This document shows positions 9,697-18,875 of a DNA stretch of 64,000 nucleotides, in pieces. Every line of letters begins with the position of its first letter. The first letter of the stretch is position 1. A model generated the notes under the pieces. It searched no databases. It was not told where the DNA came from and saw nothing but the letters and a program-made list of their open reading frames with translations. The DNA is from Haliea sp040221975. GTDB lineage: Bacteria; Pseudomonadota; Gammaproteobacteria; Pseudomonadales; Halieaceae. Location of the stretch: assembly GCA_040221975.1 (NCBI GenBank), contig JAVJWR010000028.1, positions 1 through 64,000 on the forward strand, written 5' to 3'. A program made the position numbers and the translations under genes.

Positions 9697-9831
9697 GAAA
9701 ATATCTTTCCTACTGGTTTGCAAGTGCTTTATCTATGCACGCTTGCCCTCTACTATCGTGGGGTCAATATAACTGTGCCCTCATGACGGAGCAAGGGCAT
9801 ACCTTGCCGCGTTGATCTGAAAAGAAGCTGA

Positions 9832-11040
9832 ATGAAAAAACTACTGTACTTGGTCCACCGATTGCCTTTTCCCCCGAACAAAGGCGACAAGATTTCCTCG
9901 AACAACATGCTCAACTACTTCTCGCAGCATTGGCGTGTACACTTGGGCACTTTTGTCGATGACCCTGAGGATCTGCAATATGTAGATAGGGTCATGGAGA
10001 AGTGTGAGGATGGTTGTATCGTAGAATTACCCAGGTGGAAGCGATTGACCGGTAGCGTTCTGGGTCTGATTAGGGGACGGGCATTGAGCTTGAGCTACTA
10101 CGATAATGTTGAGTTACAGCAGTGGGTGCGCGCCAGTATCAAGCAAGAGTGTCCCGATGCAGTCTTGATTTTTAGCGGCGTTATGGGGCGATTCGTAAAG
10201 GGATTACTTCCTGCGCATGTGCCGGTGGTTTTTGATGCCGAGGATGTTGACAGCGAGAAATGGCGCAGTTATGCCCAGGCAAAGCACTGGCCTTTGTCTT
10301 GGCTCTACCAGCGAGAGGCAGAGAAACTGCTGGCCTATGAGCGCGAAATGGCAGCCTCTACACATGTCAGTATTTTTGTCTCACGGGAGGAGGCTGCCCT
10401 GTTCAAGCAACTTGCTCCCGAAAGTGCAGACAAAGTGCAGTATCGGACACAAGGCGTAGATAGTGCGTATTTCGACCCGGAGCATTACTTTGAGAACCCT
10501 TATCAACCCGGGCAGAAAGTGCTGGTCTTTACGGGAGCAATGGATTATCGACCGAATATCGAAGCCGTGAAGTGGTTCTGTGAGCATGTGTTGCAAGCAG
10601 TGCTCGCAAAAGAACCAAATTTTCTATTTTGCATTGTCGGGATGAAACCCACCGACGAGGTAATGCAACTAAATAAACTGGCTGGAGTGAGGGTAACGGG
10701 TGGCGTCCCGGATGTTCGCCCCTATCTTCACCACGCGTTGGCTGCATGCTTGCCATTACAATTGGCGAGGGGGATTCAAAATAAGGCCCTGGAGGCAATG
10801 TCAATGGCATTGCCGATCCTGGCTACACAGGATGCCATGTTGGGTATCATAGACTATCCAGAGACCCTCTCAATTGTGGCTAACGATGCCAATGCGATGA
10901 TCTCTGCTGCATCGGAACTTCTGGCGCAACCTAGACAAATGAATACGGCAGGTCGTGCTTGTGTGCTGGAACACTACAACTGGGATACAAACTTGCGGCG
11001 AATGGAAAAGTATCTGATCAATACCAAGGATGCTCAGTAA
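9832..11040 (+). CDS. exosortase A-associated sugar transferase (TIGR03087-like)
   Basis: 402 residues, ATG 9832. The N-terminus LLYLVHRLPFPPNKGDKISS matches the family of PEP-CTERM/EpsH1-associated sugar transferases. The C-terminal Rossmann half shows FTGAMDYRPNIEAVKWF, GVPDVRPYLHHA and a GT-B donor region (GIQNKALEAMSMALPILAT). It is cytosolic or peripheral on the inner membrane and transfers a sugar from a nucleotide donor to a lipid-linked chain. First gene of a tightly packed operon: its TAA overlaps the next ATG by one base. The donor could be the GDP-heptose made by its neighbours (inference). Confidence 0.88.
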   Translation: MKKLLYLVHRLPFPPNKGDKISSNNMLNYFSQHWRVHLGTFVDDPEDLQYVDRVMEKCEDGCIVELPRWKRLTGSVLGLIRGRALSLSYYDNVELQQWVRASIKQECPDAVLIFSGVMGRFVKGLLPAHVPVVFDAEDVDSEKWRSYAQAKHWPLSWLYQREAEKLLAYEREMAASTHVSIFVSREEAALFKQLAPESADKVQYRTQGVDSAYFDPEHYFENPYQPGQKVLVFTGAMDYRPNIEAVKWFCEHVLQAVLAKEPNFLFCIVGMKPTDEVMQLNKLAGVRVTGGVPDVRPYLHHALAACLPLQLARGIQNKALEAMSMALPILATQDAMLGIIDYPETLSIVANDANAMISAASELLAQPRQMNTAGRACVLEHYNWDTNLRRMEKYLINTKDAQ

Positions 11041-12260
11041 TGCATGTACTGCACGTACTCGATCACTCCATTCCCCTACAGAGTGGTTATACTTTTCGTA
11101 CAAAGGCTATCCTGAAAGAACAGCGAGCGCTCGGCTGGAAGACTACACAAATCACTGGCCCCAAGCACAATCCTGGTAAAGCGATCAACCCCATTGAGAA
11201 AGTTGACGGGTTTGAGTTTTATCGTTGCCAAGGGTCACAGAGACTGTTCGAGCAACTGCCAGTTGTCGGGCAATGGTCAGTGATAACGGTACTCACGAAA
11301 CGGTTGCTCGAGATAGCTCGGAAGGAAAAGCCAGATCTGCTACACGCGCACTCGCCGGCACTGAATGGCATCGCCGCAATCAGAGCAAGTCGAGTTCTCG
11401 GCCTGCCGGTAGTTTACGAAGTTCGCGGATTTTGGGAGGACGCCGCCGTCAGCCACGGCACCAGCCATGAGGGTGGCCTGCGCTATCGACTGACCCGGGC
11501 GATGGAAACCTGGGTTCTCAAGCACGTCGATGCAGTGACATGTATCTGTGAGGGCATACGTCAGGATTTGATCGCACGTGGTATTGCCGCAGATAAAATT
11601 ACGATCATTCCCAACGCGGTCGATGCCGACCGCTTCCAACCCGTAGGCAAGCGTAATGCCGATATTGAAGAGCGACTGCAATTAACGGGGAAAAAAGTTG
11701 TTGCCTTTATAGGATCGTTCTACGCCTATGAGGGTCTTGACCTGCTCGTAGCTGCTATGCCACAACTGTTGCAAGCGCGCTCGGACATCAGGTTATTGCT
11801 CGTCGGAGATGGTCAAATTGCCGATGCATTAAAGCAACAGATCGCGCAGCTGGACTTGCAGGATGCCGTTATAATGACGGGCCGTGTTCCATATGAGGAC
11901 GTCGAGGCTTATTATTCGGTCACGGATGTGCTGGTATACCCGCGAAAATCCATGCGTCTGACAGATTTGGTTACTCCGTTGAAACCACTGGAAGCGATGG
12001 CGCAAAAAAGTCTATTTCTCGCTTCAGATGTGGGAGGACACAAGGAGCTAGTGCGTAATGGAGTAACGGGCACCTTGTTCAAAGCCGATGATGTAGATGA
12101 TCTAGTGAGGTCCCTTTTGGATTTGTTGGATCATGAAGAAAGGTGGCCGGCTATCCGAGAAGCGGGTCGAAACTTTGTTGAAAATGAACGCAATTGGGTG
12201 AACAGCGTGGAAAACCTGAAGTCGGTTTATCGGCGCCTGGCGCCGGGAGGCTTTCAGTAA
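11040..12260 (+). CDS. exosortase A-associated glycosyltransferase, GT4 (TIGR04063-like)
   Basis: 406 residues from ATG 11040 (TAATG overlap with the upstream stop). The start HVLHVLDHSIPLQSGYTFRT is characteristic of the Daro_2409-type PEP-CTERM/exosortase glycosyltransferases. The GT4 fold is evident: PDLLHAHSPALNGIAA, VYEVRGFWEDAA, IPNAVDADRF, VAFIGSFYAYEGLDLL, LLVGDGQ, and the EX7E-type donor motif region TPLKPLEAMAQKSLFLASDVGGHKE. It adds a sugar to the growing exopolysaccharide unit on the cytoplasmic face. Its stop overlaps the start of hddA by one base, tying glycosyl transfer to heptose synthesis. Confidence 0.88.
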   Translation: MHVLHVLDHSIPLQSGYTFRTKAILKEQRALGWKTTQITGPKHNPGKAINPIEKVDGFEFYRCQGSQRLFEQLPVVGQWSVITVLTKRLLEIARKEKPDLLHAHSPALNGIAAIRASRVLGLPVVYEVRGFWEDAAVSHGTSHEGGLRYRLTRAMETWVLKHVDAVTCICEGIRQDLIARGIAADKITIIPNAVDADRFQPVGKRNADIEERLQLTGKKVVAFIGSFYAYEGLDLLVAAMPQLLQARSDIRLLLVGDGQIADALKQQIAQLDLQDAVIMTGRVPYEDVEAYYSVTDVLVYPRKSMRLTDLVTPLKPLEAMAQKSLFLASDVGGHKELVRNGVTGTLFKADDVDDLVRSLLDLLDHEERWPAIREAGRNFVENERNWVNSVENLKSVYRRLAPGGFQ

Positions 12261-13291
12261 TGTTAATCAGGTCAAAGGCACCTCTCAGGCTGGGTCTGGC
12301 TGGCGGAGGTAGCGATGTAGCACCGTACTGCGATCTTTATGGCGGCGCGGTACTTAACGCCTCAATCAATCTGAGTTCATATTGTACGATTGAGCCCTGT
12401 AACGATGGCACGGTCACATTTACGGCCACAGACCGCGAGGAAACATTTACCGCTCCTTGTGCCGCGCACTTTGCGTACGATGGACTCCTGGATCTGCACA
12501 AGGGTGTGTACAATCGGGTTATTCGTGATTTTAATGACGGCGAACCACTCTCGCTGAAGATTTGCACGTATTCGGATGCCCCGGCGGGTTCTGGTCTGGG
12601 TTCATCATCTACTATGGTGGTTGCCATCCTGACGGCCTTCGCGGAACTGCTGCACTTGCCTCTCGGGGAGTATGATGTAGCACACCTCGCCTTTGAGATT
12701 GAGCGTTTGGACATCGGCCTAAGAGGCGGCGCGCAGGATCAATACGCGGCCACGTTCGGCGGTGTCAATTTCATGGAATTTCACGAGCACAGCCGGGTCA
12801 CAGTCAACCCACTGCGGATAAAAAAGTGGATTCTGAGTGAGCTGGAGGCCTCCATTGTGCTGTATTACACCGGCGTTTCTCGCTCGTCGGATATGATTAT
12901 TGCCCAGCAAATCGAGAGCTTTAAATCGGGGCCGGGAAAATCTGTGGAAGCAGTACATCAGCTCAAGCAGGATGCGGGAGCCATGAAGGATGCATTACTG
13001 CGCGGCAATATTCGGCGCTTTGGCGAAATATTGGGCCGTAGTTGGGAAACCAAGCGAAATTTGGCAGACAAGATCAGTAACCCACAAATCGAAGAGGTCA
13101 TGGGTGTTGCGCAAGCAGCAGGTGCCTGGGCCGGAAAAGTCTCTGGAGCCGGCGGTGGCGGCTTTATCATGTTTATTGTCGACCCAGTGGAACGGGTGCG
13201 ATTGATCAGGACCTTGAATCAACTGAACGGCGATGTCGTTCCTTTTCAGTTTGAACCAGATGGAGCTTGCGCATGGAGCGTCCCGACCTAA
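12260..13291 (+). CDS. hddA: D-glycero-alpha-D-manno-heptose 7-phosphate kinase (GHMP family)
   Basis: 343 residues from ATG 12260 (GGGAGG upstream, TAATG overlap). GHMP kinase motifs appear in order: RLGLAGGGSDVAPY near the N-terminus, the ATP-binding PAGSGLGSSSTMVVAIL (residues ~107-123), RLDIGLRGGAQDQYAATFGG, and motif 3 KVSGAGGGGFIMF near residue 298. HddA phosphorylates D-glycero-D-manno-heptose 7-phosphate at C1, giving the alpha-1,7-bisphosphate used for GDP-heptose (the HldE route gives the beta anomer for LPS core). Its 3' end overlaps gmhA by 19 bases. Confidence 0.92.
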   Translation: MLIRSKAPLRLGLAGGGSDVAPYCDLYGGAVLNASINLSSYCTIEPCNDGTVTFTATDREETFTAPCAAHFAYDGLLDLHKGVYNRVIRDFNDGEPLSLKICTYSDAPAGSGLGSSSTMVVAILTAFAELLHLPLGEYDVAHLAFEIERLDIGLRGGAQDQYAATFGGVNFMEFHEHSRVTVNPLRIKKWILSELEASIVLYYTGVSRSSDMIIAQQIESFKSGPGKSVEAVHQLKQDAGAMKDALLRGNIRRFGEILGRSWETKRNLADKISNPQIEEVMGVAQAAGAWAGKVSGAGGGGFIMFIVDPVERVRLIRTLNQLNGDVVPFQFEPDGACAWSVPT

Positions 13292-13869
13292 ATTACGTTG
13301 TTAGTGAGCTTCAAGCTTCGGTAGTGGTAAAGCAGCGCATTCTGGCTGACTCCCGGTTAATGCAGCAGATCACGGCCATGGGGCATCTACTAATTGACCG
13401 CTACGAGGCAGGTCACAAATTGTTGGTAGCAGGGAATGGCGGTAGTGCCGCTGACGCCCAGCATATTGCTGCGGAGTTCGTCAGCAGATTCAATTTTGAT
13501 CGCCCCGGATTGCCGGCGCTTGCGCTGACTACAGACACATCCATTCTTACTGCTGTTGGCAATGATTATGGTTACGACCAGCTTTTTAAACGCCAGATAG
13601 AAGCCAATGGCCAGAACGGCGATGTCTTCCTGGGCATCTCAACTTCGGGCAACAGCCCGAATATTCTACTGGCGCTCGAAGCAGCGCGTCTCAAAGGCAT
13701 TACGACTATCGGGCTGACGGGGGAGAGTGGCGGCAAAATGCGCGACCTGTGCGATCACTGCCTCTGCGTGCCAAGCGATAATACGCCTCGGATTCAAGAA
13801 GCTCATATTGTCATAGGCCACACGCTCTGCGGGATGGTTGAGCTCGCGTTGTTCGACGATCCACGTTAG
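13273..13869 (+). CDS. gmhA: sedoheptulose 7-phosphate isomerase
   Basis: 198 residues from ATG 13273 (GGAG at 13262); a TTG at 13267 is less likely. It is a single SIS domain of the GmhA type: LLVAGNGGSAADAQHIAAEF (residues ~48-67, with the His and Asp of the family), ALTTDTSILTAVGNDYGY, GISTSGNSPN, and a C-terminal EAHIVIGHTLCGMVE with the catalytic His. It converts sedoheptulose 7-phosphate to D-glycero-D-manno-heptose 7-phosphate, the first step of the pathway completed by HddA and the fused HddC-GmhB protein. Last gene of the operon starting at 9832. Confidence 0.95.
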   Translation: MERPDLNYVVSELQASVVVKQRILADSRLMQQITAMGHLLIDRYEAGHKLLVAGNGGSAADAQHIAAEFVSRFNFDRPGLPALALTTDTSILTAVGNDYGYDQLFKRQIEANGQNGDVFLGISTSGNSPNILLALEAARLKGITTIGLTGESGGKMRDLCDHCLCVPSDNTPRIQEAHIVIGHTLCGMVELALFDDPR

Positions 13870-14069
13870 GGACCCTCGGAACCACCGTTGATTTCAGCCG
13901 CGCGGAGCTTGCAATGGTGAATCCTGGTCAGAATTCGGTTGTACCGCTGCCGCCCACATTGTAGCGTAACCTGTCCAGCTCAACTCGTCGGGGATTCATC
14001 TGGGACATCTGGCGAACCCGCAGCCACTGCGGTAACCTGCACCGTTAATGCACCGAAAGCGCAGCCCTC

Positions 14070-15809
14070 ATGAGCAACTTGCCCGTCAGCATACGTATTC
14101 CGCCGCAGGACCGGCAGAGGTTTGAACGGTTTGCCACCACTGCCAAGGCGGCCGCCGGCTGGAGTGAGATGCTGCCGATGGGCAATCCGCAGGCGCTCGC
14201 CAGCACACTCTGCGAAGCCCTTGACGAGTTCAACCGTACGCCACTCCCCGCCGCGCTTCGCCACGACCTGCTGCTGACCTTGCAACCAGCGATACAACAG
14301 GCCATGACGCTGGTCGGTCACAGGCTCGCCAATCAGCCGCTGGAATTGCCCAGGGGACTGCAGGCGCTGGCGAAACTCGCCGACCAACTGGCGGGACTGA
14401 CCTGCACCGCGTACTCCATCGTCGCCGTGCACACGCTGGACGATCCCGCGAGTGTCGGCAAACGGGATCCGGCACGCATGACAGGCGAATCACTGCAACG
14501 GGCGATCCACTTCGCTGCGCAGAAGGTGCTGCTTGCCTACCAGCTGCACCTGCCACTGGAAGCGCGTGTGTGGAATACCCTGCACCAGCTCTACCTGCTC
14601 GCCGAGCAGCAACAGCTGGCAGCAATGGCCTTCCCGGGCCCGGACGGCAGGGACACCACCGTCCAGGCGACCTACCTGCTGCCCTTGCTGCTGGCCTGCT
14701 GCCAACCGGGCCAACTGCTGCAGGCAGACGTCAACCAGGTGTACCAGGGCCTGGGATACTGGGCACGGCTCTGTCGCCTGTACACGCCCCGCTCCGGCCA
14801 GGGTCTGCTGGCCGTGGACCTCGGTGCGTCCGCCCCCCCGACCTACACCGCAACCCTGCGGGTACTCGATACGCTCCGCCATCGACTGCTGGACACCGGG
14901 CCACTGGTCACTCACGTGGCTGACCTCATCGAGTCCGCGCGGCAGGCACAGCGCAACGACATCGTGCTCGGCAGCACGCGCCTGCAACTGCCGATACTCG
15001 AGCATGTCATAAACTGTCTTGGCAGTGACCGTATTCGTGCTGCCCAGCGCGTCAGCGTACGACAAACACTCGATGCAGCGCCGGGCTTCAGTGCCAGCCA
15101 CTACTACCTGGCCGGAGAACGAACACTGGAACAACTGACAGGCATTGCCGGGGACCCGGTGGCCAGATCGCCAGGCGGCGCCGAAAACCCCTTCCTGCGC
15201 GAGACCGGGAGCATCGATCCCTGGTCGGTCGCCGAGGGCGGCGACCCGTTCCGGGGCTCGGCAGCAGCGATGAATGCGGATGGCAGTATCGAGATGCAGG
15301 TTGAGGAAGCCGCCCCCGAGACGATTGCAGCGCCCTCGCCGCCCCCCGCCAGCGTCTTTTCCATCAGCCCCGCCATCGCAGTGGACGCCAGCCCCGGCGG
15401 TTACTGCCTGGAGTGGGATTGTGCCCTGAAGAGCTCGCTCAGGAGCGGCGAATTGCTGTGCCTGCGAGGATCGGAGAAGGCACCGTGGCAACTGGGCGTC
15501 ATACGCTGGGTGCACCAGGAACATGGCAAGAGTGTGCGCACGGGCGTTGAGCTGCTGGGCGGCAACCCCGCTCCCTGGGCGGCGCGGCTGCTGCGCGAAG
15601 GCAGCAACAAGACGACAACCGCCAGGGTATTCCTGCTGTCAGCCACAGCCCTGACGGAACATCATGCCACCCTGATAACGCCCCGCAGTGGATTCACCGA
15701 AGGCCAGCTGCTGGGGCTGGAGCGCGATGGAGAGCACACCAGGGTGCGGCTGCGGAAGCAGATTGCCATGAGTGCGGGGATGAGGCAGTTCGAGGTGGAG
15801 CGGTTGTAG
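14070..15809 (+). CDS. large cytosolic protein, possibly a PilZ-type c-di-GMP effector
   Basis: 579 residues, ATG 14070. No signal peptide or membrane segment. The first ~370 residues are helical and Leu/Gln-rich (LYLLAEQQQLAAMAF, LLPLLLACCQPGQLLQAD). A Pro/Ala linker follows near residues 410-430, then a C-terminal beta-rich part (DASPGGYCLEWD, GELLCLRGSEKAPWQLGVIRWVHQE, GVELLGGNPAPWAARLL) that resembles the PilZ-like end of FimW-type proteins of pseudomonads. The canonical RxxxR and D/NxSxxG pair of c-di-GMP binders is not obvious. This suggests control of surface behaviour or exopolysaccharide, but I am not certain. A heavily decayed second copy lies at 7605-8450. Confidence 0.55.
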   Translation: MSNLPVSIRIPPQDRQRFERFATTAKAAAGWSEMLPMGNPQALASTLCEALDEFNRTPLPAALRHDLLLTLQPAIQQAMTLVGHRLANQPLELPRGLQALAKLADQLAGLTCTAYSIVAVHTLDDPASVGKRDPARMTGESLQRAIHFAAQKVLLAYQLHLPLEARVWNTLHQLYLLAEQQQLAAMAFPGPDGRDTTVQATYLLPLLLACCQPGQLLQADVNQVYQGLGYWARLCRLYTPRSGQGLLAVDLGASAPPTYTATLRVLDTLRHRLLDTGPLVTHVADLIESARQAQRNDIVLGSTRLQLPILEHVINCLGSDRIRAAQRVSVRQTLDAAPGFSASHYYLAGERTLEQLTGIAGDPVARSPGGAENPFLRETGSIDPWSVAEGGDPFRGSAAAMNADGSIEMQVEEAAPETIAAPSPPPASVFSISPAIAVDASPGGYCLEWDCALKSSLRSGELLCLRGSEKAPWQLGVIRWVHQEHGKSVRTGVELLGGNPAPWAARLLREGSNKTTTARVFLLSATALTEHHATLITPRSGFTEGQLLGLERDGEHTRVRLRKQIAMSAGMRQFEVERL

Positions 15810-15920
15810 GCGCTGCGTGAGCATTTGCGCTGGAGCACGAACCCCACGCGATGAAAACGCCGGGCAGGCCAAAGCCCCGGAAGCGTCAGTACCGCTCTAC
15901 CGGGGCCATGGCAGGAGTTA

Positions 15921-16256
15921 TCAGGATTGAATGCTGCGCCGACGACGCAGGAACGCAAGCCCCGTCAAGCCCAGACCAAACAGGCCAAGCATGCCGGGTT
16001 CCGGCACTGACGCAGTCGGGAATTGGAATGAGGCCTGATTGCTGTTGCTACCCGTAGCGTTCAGTGCATCAATGGTGAAAATCGATGCGCCGGACACATC
16101 GAGAAAATCCAGATTGTATACATCACGCTCGGAGCAGCAATCCGTGCGACCGAAGATCGCGATACTGCTTAGGTCCGTCGAGGACGCCAGCGATGGGGAA
16201 TATCCGGTCCAACCTGGCGCGTTACAATTTGCTTTCTCATTGGTGGCGGCGGATAC
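15921..16256 (-). pseudogene. 5'-truncated PEP-CTERM protein
   Basis: The reverse strand reads open from just below a TGA at 16257-16259 to a TGA at 15921, 111 sense codons, without a start codon or signal peptide. The C-terminus is a textbook PEP-CTERM tag: TASVPEPGMLGLFGLGLTGLAFLRRRRSIQS. The upstream part (CNAPGWTGYSPSLAS, FGRTDCCSERDVYNLD, VSGASIFTIDALNATGSN) has the Ser/Thr/Asn-rich style of PEP-CTERM passenger domains. Only the 3' half of a former gene remains, because the promoter, start and signal peptide are gone. Confidence 0.8.
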
Positions 16257-16301
16257 TCAACGGGTATCCAGCACAGATAACTAGAGGGAGCAGGGTGCAC
16301 G

Positions 16302-16505
16302 ATGAATGAATGGATTGACTACATCGGAACAGCAACCGGTACCGCCGGTATCCTGATCTGCGCCCTGGCAGTGGTACTGCGCCTGGGCGGCCAGTTCTAT
16401 CTGTTGGGCACTGAACTGCGGATGTGGTTGCTGGCCGGCGTCGCCCTGCTGGCCGCCGGCTGTTTCGCAAAGATTCATGTCCTGGTGGCAGAGCAAAGGC
16501 GCTGA
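16302..16505 (+). CDS. small two-helix membrane protein
   Basis: 67 residues, ATG 16302 with agaGGGAGcagg upstream. Two hydrophobic helices (TAGILICALAVVLRLGG and MWLLAGVALLAAGCFA) are joined by a short polar loop, then a basic C-terminus. No family recognised. Convergent with the HPr-rel-A operon. The sound ribosome site and clean membrane pattern favour a real gene. Confidence 0.6.
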   Translation: MNEWIDYIGTATGTAGILICALAVVLRLGGQFYLLGTELRMWLLAGVALLAAGCFAKIHVLVAEQRR

Positions 16506-16549
16506 AACTACGCCCTGGCCAACTGCAACAGCAAGCCGCCCAGCCGTTG

Positions 16550-17662
16550 CTATGCCGCCGGGTCGGGCTGGCGATACTCGAAAGGGGTGATCACTGCCTT
16601 GTGCCAGAGGTGGCGCGCCAGCAGCGGCAGGGGCATTTTCAGGTAATGTGAACGCAGGTAGAGCGCGAACCGGGCAAACCCGGGCCAGCCCCCCTGCCCC
16701 GTGACCGCAATCGGCAACAGCGCGCTCGCAAACAATCGATCCATTATCCAGCGCACAGGCGCCACCGGTGCCGCGGATTGCAATCTGGCGGTGACATCCG
16801 GCGGTACCGCCAGGTCCAGCAACTGCGCGAGATAGCGCAAAGCGTAGTACAGGACCCGGCTCAACCCCAACTCCGCTGCACGCGCCGGCAGCGCATCCCA
16901 GAACCCGGGATCAGCCGCACTCAGTTCCGTCAGCAACAGATACAGGTCGGACAGGTCACGGAAGGCATTGTCGAATTCACCTTCCAGCAGCAGATGCGCC
17001 GCGCTGTGCAGCACCCGGTCGCTGGGCGCCAGCACATCGACCCCCGGGAAATCGGACGGGGTAATGCCCGCGGCGAGTGCCTCCGCATCCAGTTTGACCC
17101 GGGAAGTCAGTGGCAGCAGGTTGTGATGCACATCCAGGGCGATGCCCCGGGAGCGGTGGATCAACGGCGGAATTTCATGCATCCAGCGGCGATAGTAGGC
17201 CTGGTCGTACGCGCTTAACTCTTCGCCAGACCAGCCCTGCCAGCGGAGCAACTGCTCGACCGCATCGATATGGTCACGGGGCACAAAGATATCCACATCG
17301 CTGTACAGGCGCCCAAGCCGCGCCCGATCACCGGCGGCCAGGTAGGCGGCCCCCTTGAGCAGGACGGGGCGCACGCCGGCAGGTTTCAACGCCCGCGCGA
17401 TGTGCTCCACCTCCAGTCTGACATCGTCACTGTGCGCGCGATAGACGGTAAAGGCGCTGTTTAAATGCCAGCGCACCTCAGGTGGAATCCGGTCACCGAG
17501 GTCCGCTTCGCGCAGCAGCGCGGCCACCCGCGCCAGCAGGCCCGCTCCCCGTGCCTGTTGCACCAGCAGATCCCACTGCCCGAGATCATACCCGGCGGCG
17601 GTGTCCGGCTGCAGCAACACTGCACGCAGGGGGAAATCCACGTTGCTATTCGATTTGTTCAC
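16550..17662 (-). CDS. nucleotidyltransferase of the NTP_transf_5 family
   Basis: 370 residues, ATG 17662. The N-terminal half is helical; the catalytic core follows at residues ~96-130: VRPVLLKGAAYLAAG...RLYSDVDIFV, where the DVD pair would bind metal, as in the PF14907-type nucleotidyltransferases. His/Asp residues further on (LDVHHNLLPLTSR, VLHSAAHLLLEG) fit the same family. It starts within the last bases of the HprK-related kinase gene (4-base ATGA overlap) and is the last gene of the HPr-rel-A operon. In such operons it is thought to modify a peptide or small-molecule product, but the substrate is unknown. Confidence 0.8.
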   Translation of the reverse strand: MNKSNSNVDFPLRAVLLQPDTAAGYDLGQWDLLVQQARGAGLLARVAALLREADLGDRIPPEVRWHLNSAFTVYRAHSDDVRLEVEHIARALKPAGVRPVLLKGAAYLAAGDRARLGRLYSDVDIFVPRDHIDAVEQLLRWQGWSGEELSAYDQAYYRRWMHEIPPLIHRSRGIALDVHHNLLPLTSRVKLDAEALAAGITPSDFPGVDVLAPSDRVLHSAAHLLLEGEFDNAFRDLSDLYLLLTELSAADPGFWDALPARAAELGLSRVLYYALRYLAQLLDLAVPPDVTARLQSAAPVAPVRWIMDRLFASALLPIAVTGQGGWPGFARFALYLRSHYLKMPLPLLARHLWHKAVITPFEYRQPDPAA

Positions 17663-18570
17663 GACTCTACCAGGGCATCCATGGTGGCAAGCGTGTCGTC
17701 AACATCGCCACCATTGGGAAACTCGTAACAGCGGCTCTGATCAACCAGGGCAGCCAAGGCCCGGAAAGCCGCCGCACCGAGGATGGAGTAATTGAAGGCG
17801 TTGTCTGCCATGCGCATGAAAGCGTCCCCTCGGGGCAGTGGAGCGAGCTTCGCCTGCGCTCCTTCGATAAACCGGGGAAATACGATCAGCGCGGGTGCGG
17901 CTGGCTCATCCACTCGAGCAATACTGTCCGGCGGTGGCCGCAGGTGTGCCACGGTGCCCTTGAGCGTATCCGCCACGGCCGGGCTCAAGACGGCCTCCGC
18001 CACCGTGCGCTGCACGATCCCGATGGAGGCGTTCTTGAGGCTGACAGGGCGCGGATTCGGGTGCAGCAGACCACTGGCGAGATCGATCAGCGCCAACTCA
18101 TCGGAGAGCAGGCGCCAGCCTCCACGAGTCGTCAGCAGTGCACAGAGGGTACTCTTGCCGGCACCGGGTGCCCCCGGCAGGATTAACGCCTGGCCGTGCT
18201 TTTCCACCACCGCGGCATGAACAATCAGGTACTGATGACAATGGTTGCTGACGCACCAGTTCAGGCCCCATTCAAGCAGCGGGTAGGCATGGGCCAGCGG
18301 CAATGGTGCGAACGGCAGTGCCCCGTTAAGTGAAAACAGTGCCTGCGGCCGGTACCAGCGACGCAGTCCCGAAGCCGGCTGTACGCGCACGGTGAAATCG
18401 GCGAAGGCGGGATCCAGCCTGTCGCTATCCGCGTAAAGTTTGTGAACGCCGTCCGCGACATTGGCAAGCGGGGACATCAAGCGAACCGAGAAACGCCCGG
18501 CGCGAAGCACCACACCTTCTCCACCCAACTGCGCGGCAAATTCCTGCGCCGGTAGCTCCGCCAGCCTCAT
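17659..18570 (-). CDS. HprK-related kinase A (TIGR04352-like)
   Basis: 303 residues, ATG 18570. Residues ~95-140 contain a His-rich approach (WCVSNHCHQYLIVHAAVVE) and a Walker A loop GAPGAGKSTLCALL, then WRLLSDELALID as the Walker B-like strand, as in HPr kinase/phosphorylase. The C-terminal Lys/Arg loop RPVSLKNASIG follows. The protein is not a phosphotransferase-system HprK, since no HPr gene is near. It is the A-type relative found with a PqqD-like protein and a nucleotidyltransferase. Overlaps its neighbours by four bases on each side, so translation is coupled. The phosphoryl acceptor is unknown; the exported protein encoded first in the operon is a candidate. Confidence 0.88.
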   Translation of the reverse strand: MRLAELPAQEFAAQLGGEGVVLRAGRFSVRLMSPLANVADGVHKLYADSDRLDPAFADFTVRVQPASGLRRWYRPQALFSLNGALPFAPLPLAHAYPLLEWGLNWCVSNHCHQYLIVHAAVVEKHGQALILPGAPGAGKSTLCALLTTRGGWRLLSDELALIDLASGLLHPNPRPVSLKNASIGIVQRTVAEAVLSPAVADTLKGTVAHLRPPPDSIARVDEPAAPALIVFPRFIEGAQAKLAPLPRGDAFMRMADNAFNYSILGAAAFRALAALVDQSRCYEFPNGGDVDDTLATMDALVES

Positions 18571-18869
18571 TCGCAGGCGCTGATCAGATGTTGCTGTTCA
18601 AGCGCCACCAGAACCGATTGCAGCTCCTCCACACCGACCAGGGTACAATCCTCGTCGAACCCAGCTGTCGTTCTCAGGCGCTGCAGAATATCCCCTCCGG
18701 CCAGTCCATGCGGCTCGCAGAGCAGTATGGCAAATACCGCTCCTGCGGGGTCGGGGAGGTAGGCGGTGGACTTGTCACGGGCATTGAACACTGCGACACC
18801 CTCGGGAAAGCGGTGCGTCACCAGAGCCTCGGTGACGCGCGGCTGCCACAAGGCAGCGGCTGCAGTCAC
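18567..18869 (-). CDS. PqqD-family peptide chaperone of the HPr-rel-A system (TIGR04353-like)
   Basis: 100 residues. The fold pattern of PqqD and RiPP recognition elements is visible: FPEGVAVFNARDKSTAYLPDPAGAVFAILL, then a helix-turn region (AGGDILQRLRTT) and a final helical pair (LQSVLVALEQQHLIS). PqqD-type domains hold precursor peptides for modifying enzymes. It lies six bases after the putative substrate gene and overlaps the kinase gene by four bases. Confidence 0.85.
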   Translation of the reverse strand: MTAAAALWQPRVTEALVTHRFPEGVAVFNARDKSTAYLPDPAGAVFAILLCEPHGLAGGDILQRLRTTAGFDEDCTLVGVEELQSVLVALEQQHLISACE

Positions 18870-18875
18870 GGGAAA

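Noticed and set aside
14490..15524. 344-residue reverse frame opposite the large gene
   Set aside because: No recognisable pattern; the forward frame is conserved in the decayed copy at 7605, which shows which strand codes.
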